This document shows positions 21,095-30,942 of a DNA stretch of 37,065 bases, in pieces (positions within the stretch are counted from its first letter, which is position 1; the number at the start of each line of letters is the position of its first letter). A program made the translations under genes and the position numbers. Source of the stretch: Nitrososphaerota archaeon (lineage in GTDB: Archaea; Thermoproteota; Nitrososphaeria; Nitrososphaerales; Nitrosopumilaceae); the NCBI GenBank assembly GCA_028820595.1, contig JAPPIP010000108.1, forward strand, positions 1-37,065, given 5' to 3'. The notes below the pieces were generated by a model. That model had not been told where the DNA came from. It was given only the letters and a program-made list of their open reading frames with translations, and did not search any database.

Positions 21095-23458
21095 CTAGTC
21101 AAGCAGGACCACCGGCTTCCGGGTCAGCCCGATCACCTCCATGGTGACGTGCCCCATCGGCTCGTCGGTGCCGCCGAGTCCGCGGCGGCCCATCGCCACG
21201 AGGTCGACGTCGAGCCTGTCGGCCGTCTCTGCAATCTTTTTTGCAGGCATGCCGAGCTTTACGATCCGGGTGCAGCTGTGCACCTCCTGAGGAACCGACA
21301 CGCTGCGGAGCACTATTCGGCCCTCCTCGCGCATCTGGCTGCTCAGCTGCTCGTCCATGTTCTCCTCGCCGCCGGAGTCGTCCTCGTCGGCCCACTCCAT
21401 CACGTACAGGAGGTACACCCTCAGCGCCGAGACGTCCCTCAGGAGCCGGTTTGCGTTGTTGAGCGCGCGCAGGGAGCCGATGGAGCCGTCCACCGGGACC
21501 AGCACCTTGAGCAGGGACTGCGCTCCATCGCCGTCGCGTGCGCGGGCGCCTCCGTGCGACGCCTCGGCGTGCCGCTGCCGTCGTGCATACTCAGAGTCCC
21601 CGTGCCCGCCCGCGCCAAACATCTTGGCTGCAATCTCCCTTACGCTGTGGCGCGCCTCCAGTATGGGCAGCACGATAACTGCAATGGCCGCGGCCGCGGC
21701 CCACACTATGGCCATGACCACCCATACGGCAAACGAGAACTCGGTGAACACGTACTCGGTAAGGTAGAGCGAGGCGGGCCACACTATCACCAGGAATATT
21801 GAGACCCCCAGGCCTATCCGCTTTGACAGCGCGGACATGCGCGCAAGCCTGCGCTCGTCCGCGTCGCGGCGCAGCATGGAGCGGACCCTGTCATCGACAA
21901 GGAGTATGCGCTGCTTGAGATCCCTAAAGTCGAACCTCTCCGGAAACATGATGCTGCCGACGACCGTAACGACCAGCCCCGTCAGCATGGACGCGACGTT
22001 CCCGGCAAGCAGGGGCATGGAGCTGCCGGTGGACAGTATGCTGATCTCCCCGTGTATGGCCGACGCGGAGCCCAGCCAGGCCGCGACCCCGGCTACCAGC
22101 CCCGTCACGGCCGCCACGGTGGCGGCGTTTCTGTTCGTGCGGCCCCACAGTATGGACAGGGAGATGGGAGCAACGGCCGAGCCTATCAGGATCCCCATCG
22201 TCAGGTACACGTACTGCAGGCTGACGCCCAGCTGGAACAGCATGGATGCCATCAGGCCCATCCCGGCCCCGAACAGCAGTATGGCGTACCTGGAGACGCG
22301 CATCAGCTCCCTGCCCGTGGCCGACGGCTTGAGGTACGTCCGGAACACGTCGTATGTCATAAGCGACGAGACGCTGACCAGCTGCGAGGAGCCCGCCGCG
22401 GTCACGGCCGTAAACACGATGGCGAGTATCAGGATGGCGCCCATGTCCCCCATGATCTCCGCGGCCGCGGTGGGCGCGACGAGGCCCAGCCCTATCTGAT
22501 CCTCGCTCAGTGTCACGCCGGTGGCAATGGCGGCCAGCCCCAGCGTGGTGGCAAGCGTGAACGGTATCGCAAACCATACCAGCCCCCCGATGATAAAGCC
22601 CCCCACCACGGAGCGGGGCCTGGCCGCGATCGCGCGCTGCCAGTACGACTGGTCCACAAACACGGTGCCAAAGTTGCCCACGATGTTGATCACGCCAAAC
22701 ACGAGGGCTCCGGCCGACGCAAGTGTCAGGTAGCTTCCCATCGCGTTGCCCTCCACCGGGTTCAGTACGGACGCGGCGGACAGCTTGTCGTACATGCCCG
22801 ATATCCCCCCTATGTCCGGCGACACAAAGTAGATCACCGACACGAACGCCAGCACGACCACGAAGATAAAGCCCGCGTTGATGTACTCTGCAAAGAACGT
22901 GGCCTTGAGGCCGCCGAATATGGTATACAGCACGATCCCGGCGGGCAGCAGGAACGCGGCAAGCGTGATGTCGACGCCGGTAAGCGAGTTGACGACGGCG
23001 GCCCCGCCCAGCACGAGCATGGCGGTCACGATCGTGTTTGTCATGAGCCCGAAGAGCAGGAAGACCTTGTGCGCGTGCTTTCCGTACCTGACGTTTATCA
23101 TCTCCGCGAACGTGTGGGTCATGGGCGCCCTCCGCTTCAGCTCGACGGCCAGTATCGAGAACAGTATGACCTGTATGCACGCGCCCGCCGCGTACCAGAA
23201 CGAGCCGGCCACGCCGAACTCGAACGTTACGGTGGAGGACTGGAGCAGCGTGGCGGCCCACGTCCAGGCCGACACTATCGAGGCAGCGATCAGCCCGGTC
23301 TTTATGGTGCGGCCCGCGGTATAGAACCACTCGGAGGTCTTGCGCGTGCCAAGCCACTTGGTCTCGGCCTTTACCATCAGCGTGACGGTCAGGGCCATCA
23401 CGAGCCCCACGCCTATCATCACCAGAAACCCGACGTTCTCGGGGAGTATCGCGGCCAA
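21095..23458 (-). CDS. SSS-family symporter fused to a C-terminal UspA-like domain
   Basis: Symporter portion closely parallels the 6148..8391 paralogue (TSEWFYTAGRTIKTGLIAASIVSAWTWAATLLQSS). C-terminus LLKVLVPVDGSIGSLRALNNANRLL...DVDLVAMGRRGLGGTDEPMGHVTMEVIGLTRKPVVLLD is UspA-like. Start revised to TTG 23458, about 27 bp below TATA-like TTTTAATA (23482-23489); the ORF extends to 23689. Confidence 0.85.
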   Translation of the reverse strand: MAAILPENVGFLVMIGVGLVMALTVTLMVKAETKWLGTRKTSEWFYTAGRTIKTGLIAASIVSAWTWAATLLQSSTVTFEFGVAGSFWYAAGACIQVILFSILAVELKRRAPMTHTFAEMINVRYGKHAHKVFLLFGLMTNTIVTAMLVLGGAAVVNSLTGVDITLAAFLLPAGIVLYTIFGGLKATFFAEYINAGFIFVVVLAFVSVIYFVSPDIGGISGMYDKLSAASVLNPVEGNAMGSYLTLASAGALVFGVINIVGNFGTVFVDQSYWQRAIAARPRSVVGGFIIGGLVWFAIPFTLATTLGLAAIATGVTLSEDQIGLGLVAPTAAAEIMGDMGAILILAIVFTAVTAAGSSQLVSVSSLMTYDVFRTYLKPSATGRELMRVSRYAILLFGAGMGLMASMLFQLGVSLQYVYLTMGILIGSAVAPISLSILWGRTNRNAATVAAVTGLVAGVAAWLGSASAIHGEISILSTGSSMPLLAGNVASMLTGLVVTVVGSIMFPERFDFRDLKQRILLVDDRVRSMLRRDADERRLARMSALSKRIGLGVSIFLVIVWPASLYLTEYVFTEFSFAVWVVMAIVWAAAAAIAVIVLPILEARHSVREIAAKMFGAGGHGDSEYARRQRHAEASHGGARARDGDGAQSLLKVLVPVDGSIGSLRALNNANRLLRDVSALRVYLLYVMEWADEDDSGGEENMDEQLSSQMREEGRIVLRSVSVPQEVHSCTRIVKLGMPAKKIAETADRLDVDLVAMGRRGLGGTDEPMGHVTMEVIGLTRKPVVLLD

Positions 23459-23505
23459 GCAGAGAATCAGGCACGCACTAGTATTAAAATGCGGCCCGGC
23501 TTCCA

Positions 23506-23525
23506 GAGTATGAGTCCACATACTC
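23506..23525. promoter_or_regulatory. Dyad GAGTATG-N6-CATACTC upstream of the SSS-UspA promoter
   Basis: Perfect 7-bp arms, about 17 bp upstream of the TATA-like element; candidate operator. Confidence 0.4.
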
Positions 23526-23834
23526 CTGCAATCAGGCGCAAATCCCGCACCGTAACCGTCCCCTACGCACGACGGGCGGACTCGTGCTTTCCCGCTGGCT
23601 GCCATGCCTCGTTTGCCCGTGCGTCCCGCTGCCCGCTGTTGCGCATGCAGGACATCGCGCCATGCTGCTACTGCAGCAGTCTCCGCCACGTGCCAGCCTG
23701 CCGCTCATTCGCACGGCCAACCGCCCGGTTACGCGCGTCAAGCCCAGCATAGGCACAGGACAACAGGCGGCCGTCCGTGCCGGCAGAATGCGTGGGAGCC
23801 GCCGATCAAAAAAGTACATATGAGATGCCATGCC

Positions 23835-24392
23835 ATGCCATACAGAAAGATCATGGTTGACAGGATTGACGAGATGATAATCTCGGCGCTGAGCCAGGAC
23901 GCCAGACAGTCCGTGTTCGAGCTCTGGGATCGCGTCAGGGGGTTCGGATACAGCGTCACGGAAGAGGAGATAGAGTCCCGCAAGCAGGCCCTGGAGGACA
24001 GCGGCGTCATAAAGGGATACACGATATCGGTGGACACCAAAAAGCTGCCCGGCCGCATCATACGCGTCGACCTGGTCACGTTCAGGACGTCCCAGGCGCT
24101 GCAAAAGAGGCTGGAGGGGCTCAAGCGCTACCTGCAGGACGCGCCGTTCGTGGCGTTCTCCGGCAGGACCAGGGGCGGGTACGACTGGATCACCATAAAG
24201 TCATTTCTGAGCGCGGAGATGGCCGACGAGGAGAACGACATTTACCGTAACCTGTTCGGCGACATACTCCAGACCTACGAGGTCTATGACTTTGTGCCGC
24301 AATCAGAGGCGTCGCTTTATTCCATGTCGTATACCGAAAAAGAATATCAAGAATTCCTCAAAGAGTGGATCCCGCCGTTCATCGGCAAGTGA
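23835..24392 (+). CDS. Lrp/AsnC-like transcriptional regulator
   Basis: MVDRIDEMIISALSQDARQSVFELWDRVRGFGYSVTEEEIESRKQALEDSGVIKGYTISVDTKKLPGRIIRVDLVTF: Lrp-like winged HTH plus RAM-like region. Start ATG 23835 or 23820. Confidence 0.7.
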   Translation: MPYRKIMVDRIDEMIISALSQDARQSVFELWDRVRGFGYSVTEEEIESRKQALEDSGVIKGYTISVDTKKLPGRIIRVDLVTFRTSQALQKRLEGLKRYLQDAPFVAFSGRTRGGYDWITIKSFLSAEMADEENDIYRNLFGDILQTYEVYDFVPQSEASLYSMSYTEKEYQEFLKEWIPPFIGK

Positions 24393-24423
24393 GGACAGGG
24401 GCAGGGCCTGGGTTTGCACCAGA

Positions 24424-25689
24424 TTATTTGCGGAGGCGTATCCTAAAGTCACTCTGATCAAGTCCCGAGTGTTCTATCAGCCTTGTCGCGCTCCTTAGAA
24501 TGCAGAACTTGTCGAGTTTGATATAGAGGAAGAACCTACCACGAACAAGCCTGTAGAACGTTGGGAACGTTGTCTTGTTCTCCACCGTAACGATTGGATT
24601 CTTCAGCCCGGGAGGGAACGGGCATCTAGATTCGGTCATGTGCCCGCTGTCGATTAGGTGTTCGGCAACTCCAACCAGTACGTCAATCCAGTGGTTGCAG
24701 GTTACCGGCGGCTTATCCCCGCATACAAGCCCAACGGGCAACTTTCCGTCGGGCCGGAACTGTGAGATCGGCACGCCGGAGGGGGCCTGCCACTCTTCCA
24801 CGGGTGCCGGCGGCGAAGACGAATCGTATCCGGTAGCGCCAGGTTTGGTGATCCTAAAGTCATCGAAACCAAGCCCCGCATGCTCTATGATCTTCCTTGC
24901 GTTGGACACAACAGCTTGGGAGTTCAAATTCGCGTTGAGGTAAAGTCCCGACCTGGTTCTCTTGCTAAATCTCATCTTCGCTCCCGTCTGATGGTACTCT
25001 CGCGTGTTCAAGATTGCGCTTTTTGGGCCGCTTGCCAGCGGACAGTCGGATTTAGTTATGTATCCACCGTCTACCAGATAGTCAGTCACTCCAACCAGTA
25101 CGTCAATCCAGTGGTTGCAGGTTACCGGCGGCTTATCCCCGCATACAAGCCCAACGGGCAACTTTCCGTCGGGCCGGAACTGTGAGATCGGCACGCCGGA
25201 GGGGGCCTGCCGCCTCTGCAGGTCGTCGTCGGGAGACGTGGGGGAGACAATTCTCATCACATAATTGCGATCCAGATCGGACAAGTGCTTGGAGATCTTG
25301 GCTGGATTACCCTGTGTTATTTTTATCCTAAAGTCTTGGTCATGGCCAAACGGGCTCACAGTGAACTTTTGCCACACGTTTCCGTCCGTAAGAACACCGT
25401 GTCCCATGTTATTCTTTTGAAGATACGCTATCAACTGATCCTCATCCTTGGGCTTGAGTCCGTCCAGCTTTTTGGCCTCTATCAGCATACGATCCCCCAG
25501 CTTGTAATCCCATCTTCCACCGTCGCCCTCCTCGTACCGGACCTCCACCGGATCGTCCAAACGCCACCCCAGTTCCTTGAGCACGGGGTCGATCAGCGCA
25601 TATCTAGTCGCGGTCTCGTTGTTAATATCATCCCTATGTTTTTCGATCTTGCTCTTTAGCTTTACAACGCGTTTAATCAGATCCAACAC
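24424..25689 (-). CDS. HsdR_N-like (PD-(D/E)XK) protein with duplicated C-terminal module
   Basis: N-terminal YALIDPVLKELGWRL...GRWDYKLGDRMLIEAKKLDGLK resembles the type I restriction R-subunit N-terminal domain. Two copies of APSGVPISQFRPDGKLPVGLVCGDKPPVTCNHWIDVLVGV. Confidence 0.65.
   Translation of the reverse strand: MLDLIKRVVKLKSKIEKHRDDINNETATRYALIDPVLKELGWRLDDPVEVRYEEGDGGRWDYKLGDRMLIEAKKLDGLKPKDEDQLIAYLQKNNMGHGVLTDGNVWQKFTVSPFGHDQDFRIKITQGNPAKISKHLSDLDRNYVMRIVSPTSPDDDLQRRQAPSGVPISQFRPDGKLPVGLVCGDKPPVTCNHWIDVLVGVTDYLVDGGYITKSDCPLASGPKSAILNTREYHQTGAKMRFSKRTRSGLYLNANLNSQAVVSNARKIIEHAGLGFDDFRITKPGATGYDSSSPPAPVEEWQAPSGVPISQFRPDGKLPVGLVCGDKPPVTCNHWIDVLVGVAEHLIDSGHMTESRCPFPPGLKNPIVTVENKTTFPTFYRLVRGRFFLYIKLDKFCILRSATRLIEHSGLDQSDFRIRLRK
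24668..24791. repeat. 124-bp perfect direct repeat, copy 1
   Basis: ACTCCAACCAGTACGTCAATCCAGTGG...GGAGGGGGCCTGCC, identical to 25088-25211. Confidence 0.95.
25088..25211. repeat. 124-bp perfect direct repeat, copy 2
   Basis: Identical to 24668-24791; offset 420 bp (140 codons, in frame). Confidence 0.95.
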
Positions 25690-25745
25690 AACGAATCAAC
25701 ATGCGATCTTTATAGACATATTGTCTTGGTGTATGCGCCTGCGAG

Positions 25746-26675
25746 TCATCGACTGCGGCTGCCAGAGCAATGCTCCCGCTTGTACCTCAGCGCGTCGTCT
25801 ATCATCGCGTGAGCCTGCATCCTCGTCTTCATCAGGAACTGTATCAGCTCGACCTGGCTGTGCGGGCCGTCCCTGCCCGCATCCTCTATCAGCTCGTCGA
25901 TCCTTGAGAGCGTGATCCTGAGCGCGAGGATGCTGCGCTTTACGACGGCGGCCTCCCTTGTCTTGGCCGCGGCCGCGCCGGCGTCGTCGTGCGCGGCGGG
26001 CCGCGCCCCCTCCGACCAACCGGGGGGCGCCATTCCCGAATAGTCGTACGCCTCTGCCTGCTTTAGCTGGCCCTTGACCCGACGTATCTGCTTGACTGTC
26101 ATCTTGTTGTCTATGATCTCCTGCGCCAGCTCCGAGGCGCGGCCGCCTAGCGCGGCGTCGGTCAGCTCGAGGGCCTGGCTGATTCCCAGCACGCGATCCC
26201 TTACCCTGTTGCGCACATCCTCGGGCAGTCTCAGCAGCTGGATCCTGTGCGAGACGTACTCTTCGCTCTTTCCTATCCGCCTCCCAAGCTCGCTGACGCC
26301 GCCCCATCCAAAGTCATCCACGTACCGCTGGTACGACATGGCCTCCTCGACCGGGTCGATCGTCTTGCGCTGGAGGTTCTCGGTAAGCTGCACCTCGTAC
26401 GCCTCCTTGTCGTCAAACTCCACAATCTTGCACTGTATGAACCTCCATCTGAGCGACCTGCATGCGGCAAACCTGCGGTGCCCCGCAACAATCTCAAAGC
26501 CCCGCTCAAGCGGGCGCACTACTATGGGCTGCAGCAGTCCGTGATCCCTGATGCTGGCCTTGAGGGCCTCAATCTCCGTGGAGTCCTTCGGGTCGGGGCT
26601 GCGGGTGGGGAACTTTGACGGCCTTACCATCCTCAACTCTATGGGTTCGACAAGCGAGTTATCGTACGGTTCCAT
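25746..26675 (-). CDS. ParB/Spo0J-like protein
   Basis: DPKDSTEIEALKASIRDHGLLQPIVVRPLERGFEIVAGHRRFAACRSLRWRFIQCKIVEFDDKEAYEVQLTENLQRKTIDPVEEAMSYQRYV plus HTH VSELGRRIGKSEEYVSHRIQLLRLPEDV. ORF extends to 26783; ATG 26675 preferred. Confidence 0.9.
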   Translation of the reverse strand: MEPYDNSLVEPIELRMVRPSKFPTRSPDPKDSTEIEALKASIRDHGLLQPIVVRPLERGFEIVAGHRRFAACRSLRWRFIQCKIVEFDDKEAYEVQLTENLQRKTIDPVEEAMSYQRYVDDFGWGGVSELGRRIGKSEEYVSHRIQLLRLPEDVRNRVRDRVLGISQALELTDAALGGRASELAQEIIDNKMTVKQIRRVKGQLKQAEAYDYSGMAPPGWSEGARPAAHDDAGAAAAKTREAAVVKRSILALRITLSRIDELIEDAGRDGPHSQVELIQFLMKTRMQAHAMIDDALRYKREHCSGSRSR

Positions 26676-26911
26676 AATTACAGCCAAACCATATACGTGT
26701 GCGGAATATTTATCATTTTTATAGTCATATTGGGATCGGCCGTGCCGGGATGCGTCTGTCACGAGAACCACAACCGCTGTCAAAAAGGGTCATGCTGGAC
26801 GTTACGCGGCCTGAATGGCCGCCGCAGGTCTTCCGTACGCCCCGCGCCGGCATGGCGCTCCCTTGCCTGAGGAGGCGGGCCTTTCTCCGCGTTATTATAT
26901 GGGAATTCTCC

Positions 26912-27082
26912 ATGCCGTGTATGACCAGCTATATCGAGATCTACTGCTCCAGCTGCAAAAAGACGCTTGGCAGGTACAATACCAAGTTTTACAACGATGA
27001 CAAGATAAGGGATCTGCTAAAGACCACCCATTCGGTGCACGTAAGGGACGGCCACGCCGTGGATATGAGGAGGACGGACTAG
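26912..27082 (+). CDS. Small protein with a CxxC motif, hypothetical (56 aa)
   Basis: MPCMTSYIEIYCSSCKKTLGRYNTKFYNDDKIRDLLKTTHSVHVRDGHAVDMRRTD, 3' part of the 26699 ORF. Confidence 0.5.
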   Translation: MPCMTSYIEIYCSSCKKTLGRYNTKFYNDDKIRDLLKTTHSVHVRDGHAVDMRRTD

Positions 27083-27152
27083 GGGATTCTGCCGATGTTG
27101 CGTCACCGTAAAGCCGTCGTCACGCGCACCGCAAGCATCGCCAGCAGGCGCC

Positions 27153-27815
27153 TTACTGGCTGCCGTGATGGCCACGCCTGGGCGCCATGCGGGCGGCGGC
27201 CTCCGCTGCCTGACTGAGGCTCGACACCCTGACTAGCCGCGGCGGGGATTCTGCAACCGCGGTGTTCCACGGCTGCGTGTACAGGATCACCCGCTTGCCG
27301 TTGCGCAAAAACGCCTCCGCGTTTACGGGCGAGTCGTCTATGAACACGTCATAGTCCAGATCGGCCTTCATGTGCCCGGCCGCCACGTGCACGTACCTCC
27401 GGTACGATACGTCGTGAAGCTTGAGCCACATCCTTACGTGCCTGTTCGTCGACGGCGACCGGGCCGTGACGATGTCCACCGCGCCTATGCGCGACAGCCC
27501 CTCCGTCACGCGGGCCAGATCCGGCTCCGTGGGGGGCAGGGAGTCCCATTCGTTCCAGCATGCGTCAAGCTGGGCGTAAAAGTCCCGCTTCTTGATGCCG
27601 TATCTTGACCAAAAGTCCCAGTCGGCCATGTCTGACTTGGAGAGCGGGCTGAGCCTGCCCGGGTTTGTCATGCGCAGCCACGTCTGCATCACGTCGGCCA
27701 GCACGCCGTCCACGTCCAAGGCTATCCTGCAGATGCCGTCATGTCCGTCGTCGCAGTTGCCACCACTGCTGCCGCCGCCGCAGTTGCCACCACTGCTGCC
27801 GCCGCCGCCATTCAT
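27153..27815 (-). CDS. HAD-superfamily 5'(3')-nucleotidase-like protein
   Basis: IALDVDGVLADVMQTWLRMTN..., DIVTARSPSTNRHVRMWL, DVFIDDSPVNAEAFLRNGKRVILYTQPWN. Confidence 0.75.
   Translation of the reverse strand: MNGGGGSSGGNCGGGSSGGNCDDGHDGICRIALDVDGVLADVMQTWLRMTNPGRLSPLSKSDMADWDFWSRYGIKKRDFYAQLDACWNEWDSLPPTEPDLARVTEGLSRIGAVDIVTARSPSTNRHVRMWLKLHDVSYRRYVHVAAGHMKADLDYDVFIDDSPVNAEAFLRNGKRVILYTQPWNTAVAESPPRLVRVSSLSQAAEAAARMAPRRGHHGSQ
27754..27807. repeat. 27-bp tandem duplication encoding (GGGSSGGNC)2
   Basis: CAGTTGCCACCACTGCTGCCGCCGCCG repeated twice (last base differs) at the N-terminus of the HAD protein. Confidence 0.9.
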
Positions 27816-27820
27816 GGCGG

Positions 27821-28903
27821 TTAACCCTCCTTCTGAAACTCTTCGAGCAGCCGCCTCTGGGTGCGGTTGAGTTTTTTTGGTATCCCGACGGCAAGGTGCA
27901 CCAGCATGTCGCCCTTGCCGCGGCTGCGGACGTGCGAGACCCCCTTGCCCCTCACCTTTATGGTGTCGTTTGGCTGGCTGCCGGGATCTATCCTTATGGT
28001 TTCCATGCCGTCAAGCGTGGGAATCTTCATGGTGCATCCGAGCGCGGCGTCCACCATCGGGACGTGCAGGCGCATGTGTATGTCCTTGCCATCGCGCTCA
28101 AAGAGCTTGTGCCTCACGACCCTCACCCTCACTATCAGGTCGCCGTTCCGGCCCCCGGGCACCTCGTCGCCCTCCCCCTGTATGGTGTAGTCCCCGTCAT
28201 CGACTCCGGGGGGTATCTTGAATGCAATGGGCTTTTTTCCCTTGCGGCTGCCGTTCCCCTTGCATTTGCCGCACGGATTCTCTATGGCCATGCCCTGGCC
28301 CCCGCATGCAGAGCAGGGCATTGCGGTTACAAAGGAGGCAAACCCCATCTGGCGCGTCTTCCTGATCTGGCCCTGGCCCCCGCATGCAGAGCACGCATTC
28401 CTTCCGGTCCCGGGGCGGCATCCCGTCCCGCTGCACTCCCCGCAGGTTATGCGCTTTTGGACCTCGATCTCCAGGTTCTTGCCGTGCAGGACCTCCTCGA
28501 GTGTAACCGACGTCTCGACTAGGCGGTCGGCGCCCTCGCGGCTCCGGCCGAAGCCGCCGCGGCCACTGCCCCCAAAGATCTGCTCAAAGATGGACTCGAA
28601 TCCGCCGCCGTCCCGGCCGAATACCTCGTCAAAGTTTCCGCGCGCCCCGCCGAAGATATCCTCCGTGCTGTACTGCCCGTCGACTCCCGCATGCCCGGCC
28701 CTGTCGTACAGCTGCCGCTTGGAGCCGTCGGACAGCACCGCATACGCCTCGGATATCTCCTTGAAGTGCTCGGCGGCCTCGGCCGTGCTGTTGCGGTCGG
28801 GGTGGAACTTTAGCGCCAGCTTGCGGTACTGTCTCTTTATCTCGTCGGCGGGCGCGTCCTTGGCAACGCCCAGAACCTCGTAATAGTCACGCTTCGAACT
28901 CAC
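27821..28903 (-). CDS. dnaJ: Chaperone DnaJ (Hsp40)
   Basis: J domain with HPD (KFHPDRN), G/F region, four CxxCxGxG zinc motifs. GTG start with TATA-like TTTATACG about 27 bp upstream. Confidence 0.97.
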   Translation of the reverse strand: MSSKRDYYEVLGVAKDAPADEIKRQYRKLALKFHPDRNSTAEAAEHFKEISEAYAVLSDGSKRQLYDRAGHAGVDGQYSTEDIFGGARGNFDEVFGRDGGGFESIFEQIFGGSGRGGFGRSREGADRLVETSVTLEEVLHGKNLEIEVQKRITCGECSGTGCRPGTGRNACSACGGQGQIRKTRQMGFASFVTAMPCSACGGQGMAIENPCGKCKGNGSRKGKKPIAFKIPPGVDDGDYTIQGEGDEVPGGRNGDLIVRVRVVRHKLFERDGKDIHMRLHVPMVDAALGCTMKIPTLDGMETIRIDPGSQPNDTIKVRGKGVSHVRSRGKGDMLVHLAVGIPKKLNRTQRRLLEEFQKEG

Positions 28904-28966
28904 GGCACGTCATGCTCTGAGTGTTTTACGTATAAACGATATCAAGCCGTACCTCGTGCCGCAGGG

Positions 28967-30931
28967 TCACGACTGGCCCGTCTGGTGCGGATCCTTTTGC
29001 GCCGAGTCGCCGTCGTTGCTGCTGTTGTCGTTGTCGTCGTCACTGTCTGCACTGCCAGCGTCGCCGCTTTCCCGCGCGCCCTCCGACTGCTGCCCTTCTG
29101 GATCCACCTTTTCAAACACGTTCTCTTCACCCTCGGGGGCCGACTGTTGCTGCTGTTGCTGTTGCTCTGCCCCCGGAGCGGCATTCTTGTACAGCTCCAC
29201 GGTCACCTCGTTTACGATCGTTTGAAGGGCCTCCAGCTTCGGCTTTAGCTCCTCCGGCTCCCTGTCCAGGGCCTCCTTTACCTCCTTTGCCGCGTCGGTA
29301 ATCTTGATGCCCTGCTCCTGGGTTATCTTGTCCTTGAGGTCCTGGGTTACCAGCTTCTCGGTGGTGTAGATATAGCTCTCCGCCTCGTTCCGGAGGTCTA
29401 TCTTTTCCTTTTTCTTCTTGTCCTCCTCGGAGAACTTTTCGGCGTCATCCTTTAGCTTTTCAATCTCGTCCTCGGACAGCTTGGTGGACGACTCGATCGT
29501 GATCTTTGCCTCCTTCTGCGTCCCGAGATCCTTTGCAGTCACGTTGATTATTCCGTTGGCGTCGATGTCGAACTTGACCTCTATCTGCGGCACGCCCCTT
29601 GGCGCCGGGGGCAGGTCCGTCAGGTTGAAGCTTCCAAGCGAGACGTTGTCCGAGGCCATCGGGCGCTCCCCCTGCACCACGTGTATGGTAACGGCCGTCT
29701 GGTTGTCCGCGGCGGTGGTAAAGACCTTGGACTTTGAGGTGGGTATGGTGGTGTTGCGCTCTATGAGCGGCTCCCTGACCCCGCCCAGCGTCTCTATCCC
29801 GAGCGTCAGCGGCGTCACGTCAAGCAGCACGATGTCGCTTGTAACGTCGCCCGCTATGATGCCGGCCTGGATCGCGGCGCCCATTGCGACTGCCTCCATC
29901 GGGTCCACGCCGGACTCGGGCGTCTTGCCGGCCACCTCGCCGACGAACTTTCTTACAAGCGGTATCCTGGTGGGGCCCCCGACCATCACTATCTTGCCGA
30001 TGTCAGAGGCCGTAACCTTCGCATCCTCGAGCGCCTTTAGTATGGACGGCTTGCAGCGCTGCACTATCGGGTCGATGAGCTCGTCGAGCTTTGCCCTGGT
30101 GATCCTGATCTCGAGGTTCTTTGCGCCCGACGAGGGGTCGTTTGCTATGAACGGCAGGTTGACGTCAGTCTCCATTACGGTGGACAGCTCGATCTTTGCC
30201 TTTTCGGCCGCCTCCCGTATGCGCGTCATCGCAGTCACGTCGGATCCAAGGTCTATGCCCTCCTTTTTGCGGAACTCGTCGGAGATATAGTCGATCAGGG
30301 CCTTGTCCATGTCTGTCCCTCCGAGCTGCGTGTCGCCGGAGGTGCTCATCACCTCAAAGACGCCGCCGCCCATCTCCATTATGGTAACGTCCAGCGTGCC
30401 GCCGCCAAAGTCAAAGACCAGTATCTTCATGTCCTCCTTTGCCTTGTCCAGCCCGAACGCAAGCGAGGCTGCCGTCGGCTCGTTGATTATCCGGACAACA
30501 TCAAGCCCCGCGATCGTGCCGGCGTCCTTTGTGGCCTGGCGCTGGTTGTCATCAAAGTATGCCGGAACCGTGATGACTGCCTTCTGGACAGGCTCACCGA
30601 CGAACGCCTCCGCGTCCTTTTTGATCTTTTGCAGGATGAACGCCGAGATCTGCTGCGGCTTGTAGTCCTTGTCCTGTATGCGGAACGTGTGATCGGATCC
30701 CATCTTGCGCTTTGCCGCGACGATGGTGTTTGCGGGGTTTGTGACGGCCTGCCTGCGCGCCGGCTCCCCCACCAGGAGGTCGCCCTCCTTTGAGAACGCC
30801 ACGACGGAGGGAAAGGCCTTGCCGCCCACGGTGGCGCCCTCGGCCGCCGGAATTATGGCGGGTTTGCCGCCCATCATTACGGCAGCAGCAGAGTTGCTGG
30901 TGCCAAGATCAATGCCGATAACCTTACTCAT
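28967..30931 (-). CDS. dnaK: Chaperone DnaK (Hsp70)
   Basis: [63 protein letters not shown]. Confidence 0.98.
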   Translation of the reverse strand: MSKVIGIDLGTSNSAAAVMMGGKPAIIPAAEGATVGGKAFPSVVAFSKEGDLLVGEPARRQAVTNPANTIVAAKRKMGSDHTFRIQDKDYKPQQISAFILQKIKKDAEAFVGEPVQKAVITVPAYFDDNQRQATKDAGTIAGLDVVRIINEPTAASLAFGLDKAKEDMKILVFDFGGGTLDVTIMEMGGGVFEVMSTSGDTQLGGTDMDKALIDYISDEFRKKEGIDLGSDVTAMTRIREAAEKAKIELSTVMETDVNLPFIANDPSSGAKNLEIRITRAKLDELIDPIVQRCKPSILKALEDAKVTASDIGKIVMVGGPTRIPLVRKFVGEVAGKTPESGVDPMEAVAMGAAIQAGIIAGDVTSDIVLLDVTPLTLGIETLGGVREPLIERNTTIPTSKSKVFTTAADNQTAVTIHVVQGERPMASDNVSLGSFNLTDLPPAPRGVPQIEVKFDIDANGIINVTAKDLGTQKEAKITIESSTKLSEDEIEKLKDDAEKFSEEDKKKKEKIDLRNEAESYIYTTEKLVTQDLKDKITQEQGIKITDAAKEVKEALDREPEELKPKLEALQTIVNEVTVELYKNAAPGAEQQQQQQQSAPEGEENVFEKVDPEGQQSEGARESGDAGSADSDDDNDNSSNDGDSAQKDPHQTGQS

Positions 30932-30942
30932 TATTTACCGCG

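Noticed and set aside
22052-23752. 566-aa + strand ORF opposite the SSS-UspA gene (and 21924..23474 in another - frame)
   Set aside because: Arg/His/Gly-rich translations of an alternative frame of the symporter; no domain pattern.
24424-26675. Full restriction-modification or defence island
   Set aside because: Only a solitary HsdR_N-like protein and a ParB-like protein are present; no methyltransferase, specificity subunit or helicase was identified, so I do not call a complete system.
28293-28393. 23-bp direct repeats CCCTGGCCCCCGCATGCAGAGCA in dnaJ
   Set aside because: They encode two of the conserved CxxCxGxG zinc motifs; repetition follows from protein structure rather than a separate element.
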